A DNA stretch of 64,000 nucleotides, taken from positions 87,038,942 to 87,102,941 of the forward strand of contig JAYGXS010000003.1 in NCBI GenBank assembly GCA_036362985.1. Reading direction: 5' to 3'. Source of the stretch: Ligula intestinalis (Eukaryota > Platyhelminthes > Cestoda > Diphyllobothriidea > Diphyllobothriidae). Positions 44,251 to 54,186 of this stretch are shown here, one piece after another. Each line of letters starts with the position of its first letter. The first letter of the stretch is position 1. The notes under the pieces were generated by a model that was not told the origin of the DNA, searched no databases, and saw nothing but the letters and a program-made list of their open reading frames with translations. Made by a program: the position numbers and the translations under genes.

Positions 44251-44926
44251 GTAAATATTCGCACTTTGTTTAAATGCATTCCTTATGTATCGGTTAACGT
44301 ACTGCCTGGTGCCAATTGAAATTGTTTTACAAAAATATGTATTATTTGTACTTTCTCCAGACATATACGTTATTCACCACTGTCTTGAGGAGAGTGCCCG
44401 AGAACGCCCAAACAATTCACTGGTCCAGCGCTCAGGTTAAACTAGACCGCATGAATATTGGAGGAATTAATTAGGTTATTTGATCCATTTAAGTGAGGCA
44501 TTATGAGATCTGCCGATTGCTCAAATCATTTGGTCTCCCCACTGAACAGGCTATTATATTAGACAAAGCACGCCCGGAAAAATTTTCGGGATAGCAGGTT
44601 TGAGGTTCATAGTTGAGCGACGCCTGTATTTATTCACTTCTTTTAAATCTTCTTATCATCCAGGATTGCGATTATACCGACTGTTAATTTGCCATATTTG
44701 CGGTTAACCATAGACTTAATTTTCACCGGTCAGAAGCCAATACGCAGTCTATATAAGAAGTTCCCTTGACGAACTATGTGAGTGACATGTACAGTGCTGC
44801 AGCTGGATTCAGTTGACAGTTGGCAGGGCGTAAGAACTTGATGTTTGTGCCATAGGCTGAACCTCGCGTCGTTTTGCTTCAACACACATACTTGCTTCTA
44901 TTAACCGTCTAAATCTTTTATTCGAG

Positions 44927-45223
44927 GCGGCCAGCAGGTGACAAATATAAAACTTTCGCACATCGGTACGGACACTGCCACGGTAGCATGGACGGCTCCG
45001 AAAAAACTGCACGGTGATATCATGTCCCACCACGTCACGATTACGAACAGGCATACAAAGGAGCAGCTGGAGATAGAAACATTGTCAAACGAAATAACAT
45101 TTCCTTATTTGACTCCACACACATGGTACGACATAACAGTCAGGACTGAAAGAAGACATCTCAATAGCAATTTTGGCGGCCTCGGTGAACCTGTCCTGAT
45201 AGGGCTATCGACAGAACCGTTAG
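44927..45223 (+). CDS. Fibronectin type III exon, type A, copy 2 (A2), altered acceptor
   Basis: 297 bp, open, phase 1-1, with donor G|GTAAGAGT at 45224. Residues include HIGTDTATVAWTAPKKLHGD, SHHVTITNRHTKE, LTPHTWYDITVRTERRHL and GGLGEPVLIGLSTEPLG. The acceptor differs from its paralogues: where A3 and A4 read TTATTCGCAG, A2 reads TTATTCGAG, one base shorter with G before AG. GAG acceptors are weak, so this exon may be spliced less efficiently or skipped; the symmetric phase makes skipping harmless to the frame. It follows exon B1 by 676 bp of intron. Confidence 0.82.
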
Positions 45224-46537
45224 GTAAGAGTTGTAATCTATTATGTTATCTTCGGGTATTGGTTAAGACTCTGCTTATAGCCAGTTTTTCTTTTTTTTGG
45301 AAGACAAAACATTTGCTTATGCTGCAGACGCATACATGTCTGAGGGTTGTCTTCTGAAGAGTGCACGAAAACGCACCAGCTACGCTGACGACTGGTGCTC
45401 TCGTAAAACCGACCAGTTTATTGTATGACTGAAGCTCTCATGTTTTTTGATTCTCATAGTACGGAGTATGTCAACAAGGGAGTTGAGAATGTGGTACTTT
45501 TTTGAGCTGATAAGTACTCAATGTCCGTGATTCCCCTTGATAGTGCAATTGTATTGTGCAAGAATTTAGTGTGATATGAGTAACAATGTTCATGCGCTCA
45601 CGTGTTTGAAGAGACCAATAGGGTTGTCATTATTTACACAATTATTAAAGATAAAAGTTTTTTTCAGTCTCTGCAACGACAGAGACCTACATTGTATATT
45701 CAGCTGAACTCGGTCGACCACTGCGTAATATACACATATTGCCAGAAGGCAAACTGTAGTTGTTTATATCGATGTTGAAAAGTAACGAATCCGGTTTGCT
45801 AAGAAAAAGCCCTAGACGGGTGTTTGGTCGGTATTCGGCCAGTGCTTGACACAGCTGCGGGAGGTCTGGTTCATCAGTGTGTTCCCAGATTCCCCTGAAA
45901 GCTTTCTGTTTGCTATAGCCAGTTTGTTTTGATTTTTATGTTAGCATTCCATGTAATTACCCAGAGATTAAACTTAGGAGCAACAGTAACAATGTTCAAT
46001 TACCTCACGTTTATTTACGCGCAGATGAGGAATAATAAGGAAGGTAGCTGTCATCGGTGATTCGATAGTTTAACCTACCTTTTTAAGCATAACATGCAGA
46101 TGCTCACCAAGGAGCAGTGGCTTTCCAGACGACAAGCAATTATAATTTACTATACTTTCTTAAGATTGTAAAAGTAAGACTTTCGGGTTTAGAATCAAAA
46201 ATCATTATTGTTCACCGGAATGTGTAGAAGAACGGGTTAGCCCATGTTGAATACCTACAGTCTCAATTTAAATGTCTGTTGGATGAAATCAGTTCCGCAA
46301 TATCAGCAAAAATACGCCAATTCGGAAGGACAACAAAAATTCACTTTATATACGAGTTAATAGCAGTATGTCTGCATGAACATGGCTGATACTGGCAAAT
46401 TAAGTCCTTCCCGGGAAATCCGAACACCAGTCGAAATTACACTCCATCATTTTTGGGTCCATCATATCCCCATGATTGTCCTTATTGTGTGTTTCAGCCT
46501 TTTTACACAAAGCATTTCTCTGAAATATTTTCTTGCA

Positions 46538-47093
46538 GATGGGAAAAACTTGATACAGAACTGTGTGCCGCCTTATAAGCCTCCATTAGCCAAGCATAAC
46601 CCTGAACACCAGCTGGACGGACAACAGAAACAAACGCACACACAGACGGCGCACTCGGTCAACCACTGGTGTCTATCAGATGGGTCATATGCACTTAATG
46701 GAACCGCAGTTCATCAGCGCCTCACCACCTGCCATGTGCTGTCACTGATGATAGGGTATAAATTCACTCAGAAATGTGCGAATGCCGATCAAATAAGCTT
46801 CCGATATAAACAAAGATCATGTGGTGGTCAGAGTTCCCCAACGGGTGACCGCTTGTCAGGCCGATCCCGGCCAAGTCATAATCGCAGTAAAGGGGAGAAT
46901 GACAACATTTGGAATTAACTTGATACAAAACTGTTTCAGGCTTATAAGCCTTCATTAGCCAAGCATAACCCTGAAAACCAGGTCGTCGGACAACGCAAAC
47001 AAACGCACACACAGACGGCGCTGTTGGTCCAACATTGGTGTTTATCAGATGGGTCATAAGCACTTCATCGAACCACAGTCTTTCAGCGCCTTG
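46538..47093 (-). mobile_element. Inverted insertion of ~1.5 HHR satellite units in an FN3 intron
   Basis: The sequence is the reverse complement of the satellite at 1-4290: ACTTGATACAGAACTG at 46548, again ACTTGATACAAAACTG at 46918 (370 bp apart), and GGTCATAAGCACTTCATCGA near 47053. The paralogous tails (41.9 and 51.95 kb) continue uninterrupted where this begins. Both ribozyme copies are damaged: cores CTAATGG and CTAATGA in place of CTGATGA; the second keeps perfect stem II, GAAA and stem III (46970-46917). A frame of 180 codons at 46376-46918 crosses the junction and is accidental. Confidence 0.85.
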
Positions 47094-47695
47094 CGCTATA
47101 CTATTGGAAATTGTCGTTGGCTTTCACCTCATGGCTTATGACATACATCCGTTATTCACCAATGCTTTGAGAAGAGTGCCCGAGAATTCCCAACTATTCA
47201 TTGGTCCAGCGCTCAGGTTAAACTGGGCCGACTGAATATTGGATAAATTAATTAGGTTATTTGATCCATTTAAGTGAGGCATACTGAGATCTGCCGATTG
47301 CTCAAATCATTTGGCCTCTCCAATGAACAGACGATTATATTAGACAAAGCACGCCCGGCAAAATTTTCGGGATAGCAGGTTTGAGGTTCATAGTTGAGCG
47401 ACGCCTGTATTTATTCACTTTTGTTTCAAATCTTCTTATCAGCCAGGATTGCGATTATACCGACTGTTAATTTGCAATTGTTTGCAGTTCAACAATGTCA
47501 GGAGAAAATACGCAGTTTATTTAAGAAATTCCCTTGACGCACTATGTGAGTGACATGTACAGTGCTGCAGCTGGATTCAGTTGACAGTTGGCAGAGCGTA
47601 AGAACTTGATGTTTGTGCCATAGGCTGAACCTCGCGTCGTTTTGCTTAAACACACATACTTGCTTCTATTAACCGTCTAGCTCTCTTATTCGCAG

Positions 47696-47992
47696 CCGGT
47701 CAGCAGGTCACAGATATAAAACTTCCACACATCGGTACGGACACTGCCACAATAACATGGACGGCCCCGAAACAACCACACGGTGATATCATATCCTACC
47801 ACGTCACAGTTACGAACAGGGATACAAAGGAGCAGCAAGAGATAGAAACAACGTCGAACGGAATAAATATTCCTAATTTGACTCCACACACATGGTACGA
47901 CATAAATGTCAGGACTGAAAACATGCAGCTTAATGGCAATGGTGGCGGCCTCGGTGAACCCGTCTTGATAATACTTTCAACTGAACCGCTGG
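47696..47992 (+). CDS. Fibronectin type III exon, type A, copy 3 (A3)
   Basis: 297 bp, open in phase 1 throughout. Acceptor TTATTCGCAG to 47695, donor GTAAGAGT from 47993. Residues include QQVTDIKLPHIGTDTATITW, HGDIISYHVTVTNRDTKE, LTPHTWYDINVRTEN and GGLGEPVLIILSTEPLG. No type B exon precedes it: its module carries a deletion that removed B (see findings). Its downstream intron contains the ~285 bp insertion at 48045-48330. Confidence 0.86.
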
Positions 47993-48044
47993 GTAAGAGT
48001 TGTAATATATTCTGCTATCTTCGGGCATTGGTTAACCTATAGGA

Positions 48045-48330
48045 TTTAAGGTTAAGTCGGTTAACCCTTACACCTGCAATCTTCCAGACCCTGGTTCCTT
48101 AGGAGATAGGAGAAGTCTTGGGAAGGCGATAGTAGAAGGAAGAGTTTATTGTGTACACAATGGAACGGAGAGTTCGATGGAGGGAATGTTGACTCGTGGA
48201 GTAGTGCGTACATTCCCTAACCGGGCCGGCTCCGGATTGAATAGAGCTTCATTAATAGCTGGCGAATGCATTGTCCCCGGAGCCAATGGGGCTGCTGATG
48301 TCTAGATTAGCGTGGCTGCTTGGGCCACTA
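48045..48330. mobile_element. ~285 bp insertion in the A3 intron, class unknown
   Basis: The tail after A3 reads GGCATTGGTTAAC, then 285 bp absent from the A1, A2 and A4 tails, then AAACCCTCCGCTTAGAGCCAG, where the paralogues continue (A1: AAACCATCTGCTTAAAGCCAG). The boundary bases (AACC-like on both sides) suggest a 4-5 bp target duplication. It has CCGGGCCGGCTCCGG and no ORF. A ~45 bp part resembles 38664-38710. It could be a MITE, solo LTR or SINE. Confidence 0.65.
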
Positions 48331-48917
48331 TAAACCCTCCGCTTAGAGCCAGTTGTTCTTTTTTTGAAGACAAAGCATTTGCCAATACTGCAGACGCATA
48401 CATGTCTGAGGTTTGTCTTCTGAAGAGTGCACGAAACGCACCAGCTACGCTGACGACTGGTGCTCGCGTAAAACCAACCAGTTTATTGTATGAGTGAAGC
48501 TCTCATATTGTTTGATTCTCATAGTACGGAGTATGTCAACAAGGGAGTTGAGAATGTGGTATTTTGTGAGCTGCTAAGTACTCAAGGTCCGTGATTCCGC
48601 CTTGATAGTGCGATTTTATTGCGCAATCATTTAGTGTGAAATAAATAACAATGTTCATGCGCTCACGTTTTTGTAGGGTTCAAGAGCGTTGTTTTTATTG
48701 ACAAAATTACTACGATTGTTTCTTTTTGAAGGTCAAAGTGTTTGCCAGTCTATGCATAGACAGAGAATATATATCGCAGAACCGTTGATATAAGTGTTCG
48801 TAGTGAAAGTGGGAATTAGTACGCTCCTAGAGACGCTGCTATAATTGATAGCTCGGAAAACCTGATGCTATAAAGAACAAATACTAATTAAACATTAAAA
48901 GTAGTAATATTAATGGA

Positions 48918-49200
48918 AATTTTCGTTGGCTTTCACCTCGGGGTATATGGCGCACTACTGTATCGATCTAATTTTCGCTTGAAAACCTCTAAGGAATCCG
49001 ACATAGGGACATCCCGAGAAAGCGTTTTCGACGACTTAACCACCATTCTTGAGAAGGAATGCTTCCGAGAGCCCAGCCTTAGCCCAGTCACCCTGCATTT
49101 GAGAGAATGACCCGTGAATTTTGTTACTGTTGTTAATCCGAAAAAATCTCCTGATTTAAGAAAACATTCCCAAAGATCTCGAACGCAGAATTTTAGCATC
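48918..49200 (-). pseudogene. LINE (CR1-like) C-terminal fragment in intron before exon B2
   Basis: Minus strand: GDFFGLTTVTKFTGHSLKCR, RKHSFSRMVVKSSKTLSRDV, SLEVFKRKLDRYSS. It is a twin of 43505-43800, so the LINE insertion is older than the B-exon duplication. This copy keeps a slightly longer open frame. Confidence 0.7.
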
Positions 49201-49360
49201 AGGTTTCCTGTGGAGCAACCAAGATCACAGTGAAAAGTAATAGCGTATGATATGATCTACTGATTTGTATTTTACTTTGATAGAATAAATATCCTTATAT
49301 ATTTAATTATTTTATCATTTTTATTAAATCGGGCCAATGTACACATCCTTTCATTCGCAG

Positions 49361-49663
49361 CTGGTCAAAAGGTACGAGATATAAGATTTCCTGATATCGG
49401 AAGTTACTCAATCAATGTTCAGTGGAGGGCCCCGGAAATGCCGTATGGTGAAATAACATCCTACCGCGTTGAAACAACGGACTCAGAAGGAACTATGAAG
49501 ACAGAAACAGACGTGTATGAGACTGAAGCAACAATAAGTAATTTGAGTCCATTCACGACGTACAACATATCAGTCCGGACAATAAACAAACTGAGTTCTC
49601 CTAGGAACTATTACGGCGGAGTCGGTGAAGCCGTCACAAATGCTGTAACTACACTACCATTGG
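49361..49663 (+). CDS. Fibronectin type III exon, type B, copy 2 (B2)
   Basis: 303 bp, phase 1-1, acceptor TCATTCGCAG to 49360, donor GTAAATATT from 49664. It is almost identical to B1. The observed changes are DAEG to DSEG, KTERD to KTETD and TICNL to TISNL, so the unpaired Cys of B1 is absent here. The intron sequence on both sides is also closely matched between the two copies, showing one segmental duplication that covers B-exon, intron and A-exon. Confidence 0.88.
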
Positions 49664-50330
49664 GTAAATATTCGCACTTTGTTTAAATGCATTCCTTATG
49701 TATCGGTTAACGTACTGCCTGGCGCCAATTGAAATTGTTTTACAAAAATATGTATTATTTGTGCATTCTCCAGACATATACGTTATTCACCACTGCCTTG
49801 AGAAGAGTGCTCGAGAATGCCCCACTATTCATTGGTCCAGCGCTCAGGTTAAACTGGGCCGACTGAATATTGGATAAATTAATTAGGTTATTTGATCCAT
49901 TTACTGCGATCTGCCGATTGCCGAAAGCTCTTGTTCTGCTCACTGAACAGACTATTATATTAGGCAAAGCACGTCCGGCAAAATTTCGGTGATAGCAGGT
50001 TTGAGGTTCATATTTGAGTGACGCCTGTATTGATTTTACTTCGTTTAAATCTCCTTATCGTCCAGGATTGCGATTATACCGACCGTAAATTTGCCATTTT
50101 TTGCGGTTTATCATTGACTTCAGTTTCACCGGTCAGAAGCCAATACGCAGTCTGTATTAGAAGTTCGCTCTACGCACTCAGTGAGTGACATGTACAGTGC
50201 TTCAGCTGGATTAAGTTGACAGTTGGCAGCGCGTAAGAACTTGCTGTTAGCGACATAGGCTGAGACTCGCGTCGTTTTGCTTCAACACACATACTTGCTT
50301 CTATTAACCGTCTAACTCTCTTATTCGCAG

Positions 50331-50627
50331 CCGGTCAGCAGGTCAGAGATATACAATTTCTGCAAATCGGTACGGACACTGCCACGGTAACATGGACGGC
50401 CCCGAAACAACCACACGGTGATATCAAGTCCTACCACGTCACATTTATGAACCTGGATACAAAAGAGCAGCAGAAGATAGAGACAACTTTGAATCGAATA
50501 AAATTTCCTAATATGACTCCACACACACTTTACGACATAACAGTCAGGACTGAAAACAGGCAGCTTAACGGCAATGGTGGCGGCCTCGGTGAACCCGTCT
50601 TATTAGTGCTATGGGTAAAACCGTTGG
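50331..50627 (+). CDS. Fibronectin type III exon, type A, copy 4 (A4)
   Basis: 297 bp, open, phase 1-1, acceptor TTATTCGCAG to 50330, donor GTAAGAGT from 50628. Residues include VRDIQFLQIGTDTATVTWTA, HGDIKSYHVTFMNLDTKE, MTPHTLYDITVRTENRQL and GGLGEPVLLVLWVKPLG. The end (LWVKPLG instead of LSTEPLG) and MNLDT (TNRDT in A1 and A3) make it the most changed A copy. It is the last FN3 exon I can find; later exons, a transmembrane segment or a stop exon are not recognised before 64000. Confidence 0.85.
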
Positions 50628-52200
50628 GTAAGAGTTGTAATATATTCTGTTATCTTCGGGCAGTGGTAAAGACTCTGCTTATAGCCAGTTTTTCTTTTTT
50701 TGGAAGACAAAGCATTTGCTAATACTGTAAACGCAAACATGTCTGACGGTTGTCTTCCAATGAGTGCATGAAAATGCACCAGCTATGCTGGCGTCTGGTG
50801 CTCGTTAAAAACCGATAAGTTTATCGTATGGGAGAAGCCGTCATATAGTTTGATTCCCATAGTACGGAGTATGTCAACAAAAGAGTCGACAATATAGTAC
50901 TCTGTGAGCTGCTCAGTACTGAATGTCCGTGATTCCGCCTTGATATAGCAATTTTATTGTTCAATCCTTCAGTGTGATATAACTGACGGTGTTTATGCGT
51001 TCACGTTTTTGACGGGACCAAGAGCTTTGTCATTTTTTACAAATTTATTACGAATGTCGCCTTTTAAAGGTCAAAGTGTTCGTCAGTCTCTGCATAGACA
51101 AAGACCGACATTGTATATGAAGCTGAACACGGTCCACAACTTCCTAAAATACACATATGGCCAAAATGCAAACTGTAGATGTTTAAATCGATGTTGAAAA
51201 GTAAGGAATCCGATTTGCTATGAAAAAGCCCTAGATTGGTGTTAAGTCGGTAGTCGGTAAGTGCTTGACACAGCTGCGGGAGGTCTGGTTCATCAGTGTG
51301 TTCCCAGACTATCCTGTAAGCTTTCTGTTTACTATAGCCAGTTTTTTTTTAGATTTGCTGTGTTATCATTCATGGTATTACCCAAAAATGAAACGTACAT
51401 GAAACAGTAACAATGTTCAATGACCTCACGTTTATTTACGCGCATATGAGGAATAATAAGGAAGGTAGCTTTAATCGGCGATACGGTAAATTAACCTTCC
51501 TTTTTGAGCACCACATGCAGATGCTGACCAAGGAGTAGTGGTTTAACAGATGACAAGGAAGTATAATATACTATAGTTTTTCAAGATTGCAGATTGTCGG
51601 GTTTAGAATCAAAAATCATTTTGGTTCACCGGCATGTGTAGAACAGTCGATTAGCCCATGGTGAATACCTACAGCCTCAACTTTAAATGTCTGGCGGATG
51701 AAACCATTTCCACAATAGCAGCCAAAAAATAAGCCAATTCCGGTGTAAAAAAAGAATCCACTTTATGCACAAGTTAATTGCAGGATGTCTGCGTGTACAT
51801 GGCTGATATTGGCAAATTAAGTCTTTCACGTGGAATCCGAACCCTAGTCGAAATTACCCTCCATCCTTATGGATCTGTCATATCCCCATCATTGTCCTCA
51901 TTGTGTGTTTCCAGCCTTTTCATGCAAAGCCTTTCTCTGAAGTTTTTTCTTCAGCCTAGCGTCACTTGCTTCCTTCGCCAGCGGTTTTTAACAATTCCAA
52001 GAGGGATTCCATGAGGGCTCTTCCAAAGGCCCTTATGTATTTTAGCCACCTACTTAATCTCTTAAGCAGATCAAATTGCCAATAATCTTCAGGTTCTCTA
52101 CACGCCATCCGTCAGACCAGTATATATATATAATAATGGCATTGAACTGCAGAGTAGTCTTCTGATGGTCAGCACATACAATAATCGCTTAAGTCAGTAT

Positions 52201-53859
52201 ACTAAAAGGAATAAGCATTTTAAGTTAACCACGGGAATAGCTGCTTACTTTCAAATATCAAGTAGGGTGAATTCAACTGCGTTAACCTTTTAAGTTGGTG
52301 TTTGTGTTTCCAATAGAAAATATACATCACTGACCTCGCCAGAGCATAATCAAGCCAATTTCAGTGTCTTCTCAAAAGTTTGGAGTACGCTAACCATCGT
52401 GTCCTCGTAAAGCTTTTTATTTAACATACATTTTGCGATCTTATGTCTTCCTTTATATGCACCACCGTTCTCTCCCATAAAATCAGGAGACCATGAGCCT
52501 GAGGGGCGCGCCCCACACATTCCCTAGGCGGCCCCACAAGGAATATTCTTGAGTCCTGGCAGCACTGGAGAATATCTCGAGTTGGTTATTTTTACTATGC
52601 GCTATTTTGTGGCTTAAACTTGCTTTCGACCCTTAGATTACTATCATAACTTAAACGTAACGACGGCTTTTCGGTTGATTAATTTTTTCATCCTCTTTTT
52701 TCTGGAATGCTCATGTTTTTTCCTGTTGTGTCGCAAACAATTCTCCCACGTCGTCTAATGCACACTATTATTCTCCATTTACATTAATTATTGATCTCAC
52801 TGCTTCAAAAACTGTCATAACTTTACGTGGAATGGTTCATTCAAATACAAATTTCATTACATAAACGCTCATTTTTGCTTGATTTTCGATTTACGTGCCA
52901 TACTCCGTTGCAATACAGTGGCCCCTGTGAACGTATTCGAATAAAGTTGACAACCTAATGCACTTATTTATGCAACTTTCGCAGACTGTCTATACTACTA
53001 CACCATGCATAAACTCCTATTATCTCTGGAGCCGTAAGGCCAAAGGCCCGGCCTAGACGTATATAAGGTCCCCTAACAGTCATAATTTTGCCAAATGCGA
53101 TATATACTAGGATTCGTTTCTTCAAATACCCCAATTACCACCATTCTCACAGGGATATTTTGCCATACGCAAATAATTCTTTCAAATGAGTTTTCTACTA
53201 AAGATGATAACGTAGACAGTAGCAGTTATTAAAAATTACCACTGAACAAATCCTTGGTCGTTTTGTTAAGGAAAAGTGCACTGCAGATATTTTTTGCACC
53301 GATTCGTTAGAAAATGGAATTTTCTGCCATCGTGAACATTGTCAGATTATTTCTGTCTAGCCGTTTACATATTTCCACCTGCATCCAAACACAAACAGAT
53401 CGATACAAGTACCCTATTCGACACGGCGTTGACCAGGATCGGCTATTCGTTTTGAAGAGATAGGAACACGCACGATTCACAATACGTACAGCTGCATCAA
53501 TTTTATTAAACGATCATTCGGGCTTTGAAATGGAGTTTTAATGGAACGGGGAGGGGTCGAAAACTGTCACGTTAAAATAAGGTTGAGGTGAGCTGAAGTA
53601 ATTTAACTACAGAATGGCACTGAGCACAGAAATGCACGCATTTTGACTGATTTGGAACTGTCTAAAAGTATTTAGTTCCATAATTAGAATTCAAAAGGTT
53701 TATGAAGGTGGATCTTTGGGCATGAGTCAGGGTCTTCTAATAAACGTTAACCACGGTATGAGGGCACATGGTAGTTGTTGTTAGCGTTCAGGTGCAACAT
53801 GCTCTGCAGCTGTATGCATAACTAAACTTAGTGGCGTAAGACGATACATGAAAGGAGAG
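52201..53859. other. No supported gene beyond the end of the duplicated tails
   Basis: Homology to the A1 tail ends near 52390. The rest is A+T-rich; no FN3 exon, transmembrane exon or repeat is recognised. Confidence 0.5.
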
Positions 53860-54185
53860 GAGGGCTTTCCAGCCGTCGAAATTTTATCTTTCGTCAGAAG
53901 AAGATATGAACACTGGAACAGTGGTTTTATTTCCTTGACAGACGGGCAAAAGCAAATCGCCGTTCGGGAAACAGACGGGCCATCACATCATCTTACGCGA
54001 AAACCGCAAGATCGGATGGTCATGACTGACACAACGAATCAGAACACACTCGGAACATTTATAGATTTTTTCTGTACGTTAAAATTAAACGATGTCACCC
54101 TTTTTACATGCAAATTGTGTCTGCTACTGCTCTAAGAGTGTGTTTCTGAAGATGAATCCGCGACAAATTTCGAAACGTCAGACAA
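53860..54185. mobile_element. Short PLE-related remnant flanked by diverging hammerhead-like motifs
   Basis: Left, on the minus strand: CTGACGA at 53897-53891, A/T stem, then CGACGGC where GAAACGTC is expected (two A lost). Right, on the plus strand: CTGAAGA 54146-54152, weak stem II, GAAACGTC 54172-54179, with a 5 bp stem I (TGTTT 54141-54145 with AGACA). The left end also carries AAGAAGATATGAACACTGGA, resembling AAGAAGATACTATGACTGGA beside the PLE-B ribozyme at 19.39 kb. The orientation, ribozymes pointing outward, is the same as at 5.8/8.2 kb. Confidence 0.55.
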
Positions 54186-54186
54186 A
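54141..54186 (+). ncRNA. Hammerhead-like ribozyme, plus strand
   Basis: The core is CTGAAGA (position 7 = A is allowed) and GAAA is intact. Stem I is TGTTT/AGACA (5 pairs, one wobble). Stem III is the loopless ACGU as in the PLE ribozymes. Stem II is poor (three pairs, then mismatches), so activity is doubtful. Confidence 0.55.

Larger units (their letters stand above)
43381..44926 (+). repeat. Segmental duplication, B-A module (copy with B1/A2)
   Basis: The whole stretch from GTAGAAATGGGTAAAAGTAC through exon B1 to the A2 acceptor matches 48795-50330 nearly base by base, offset about 5414 bp. It contains LINE fragment, exon B, the intron with CATATACGTTATTCACCACT and CAGCTGGATTCAGTTGACAG, and leads into an A exon. 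Confidence 0.85.
48795..50330 (+). repeat. Segmental duplication, B-A module (copy with B2/A4)
   Basis: Partner of 43381-44926. The left edge joins abruptly to a truncated A3 tail near 48770-48795, so unequal exchange between tail and B-lead is likely. Confidence 0.85.

Noticed and set aside
46376..46918. 180-codon plus-strand ORF
   Set aside because: It crosses the junction between intron tail and inverted satellite insert, and the corresponding tail frames in sister modules are broken.
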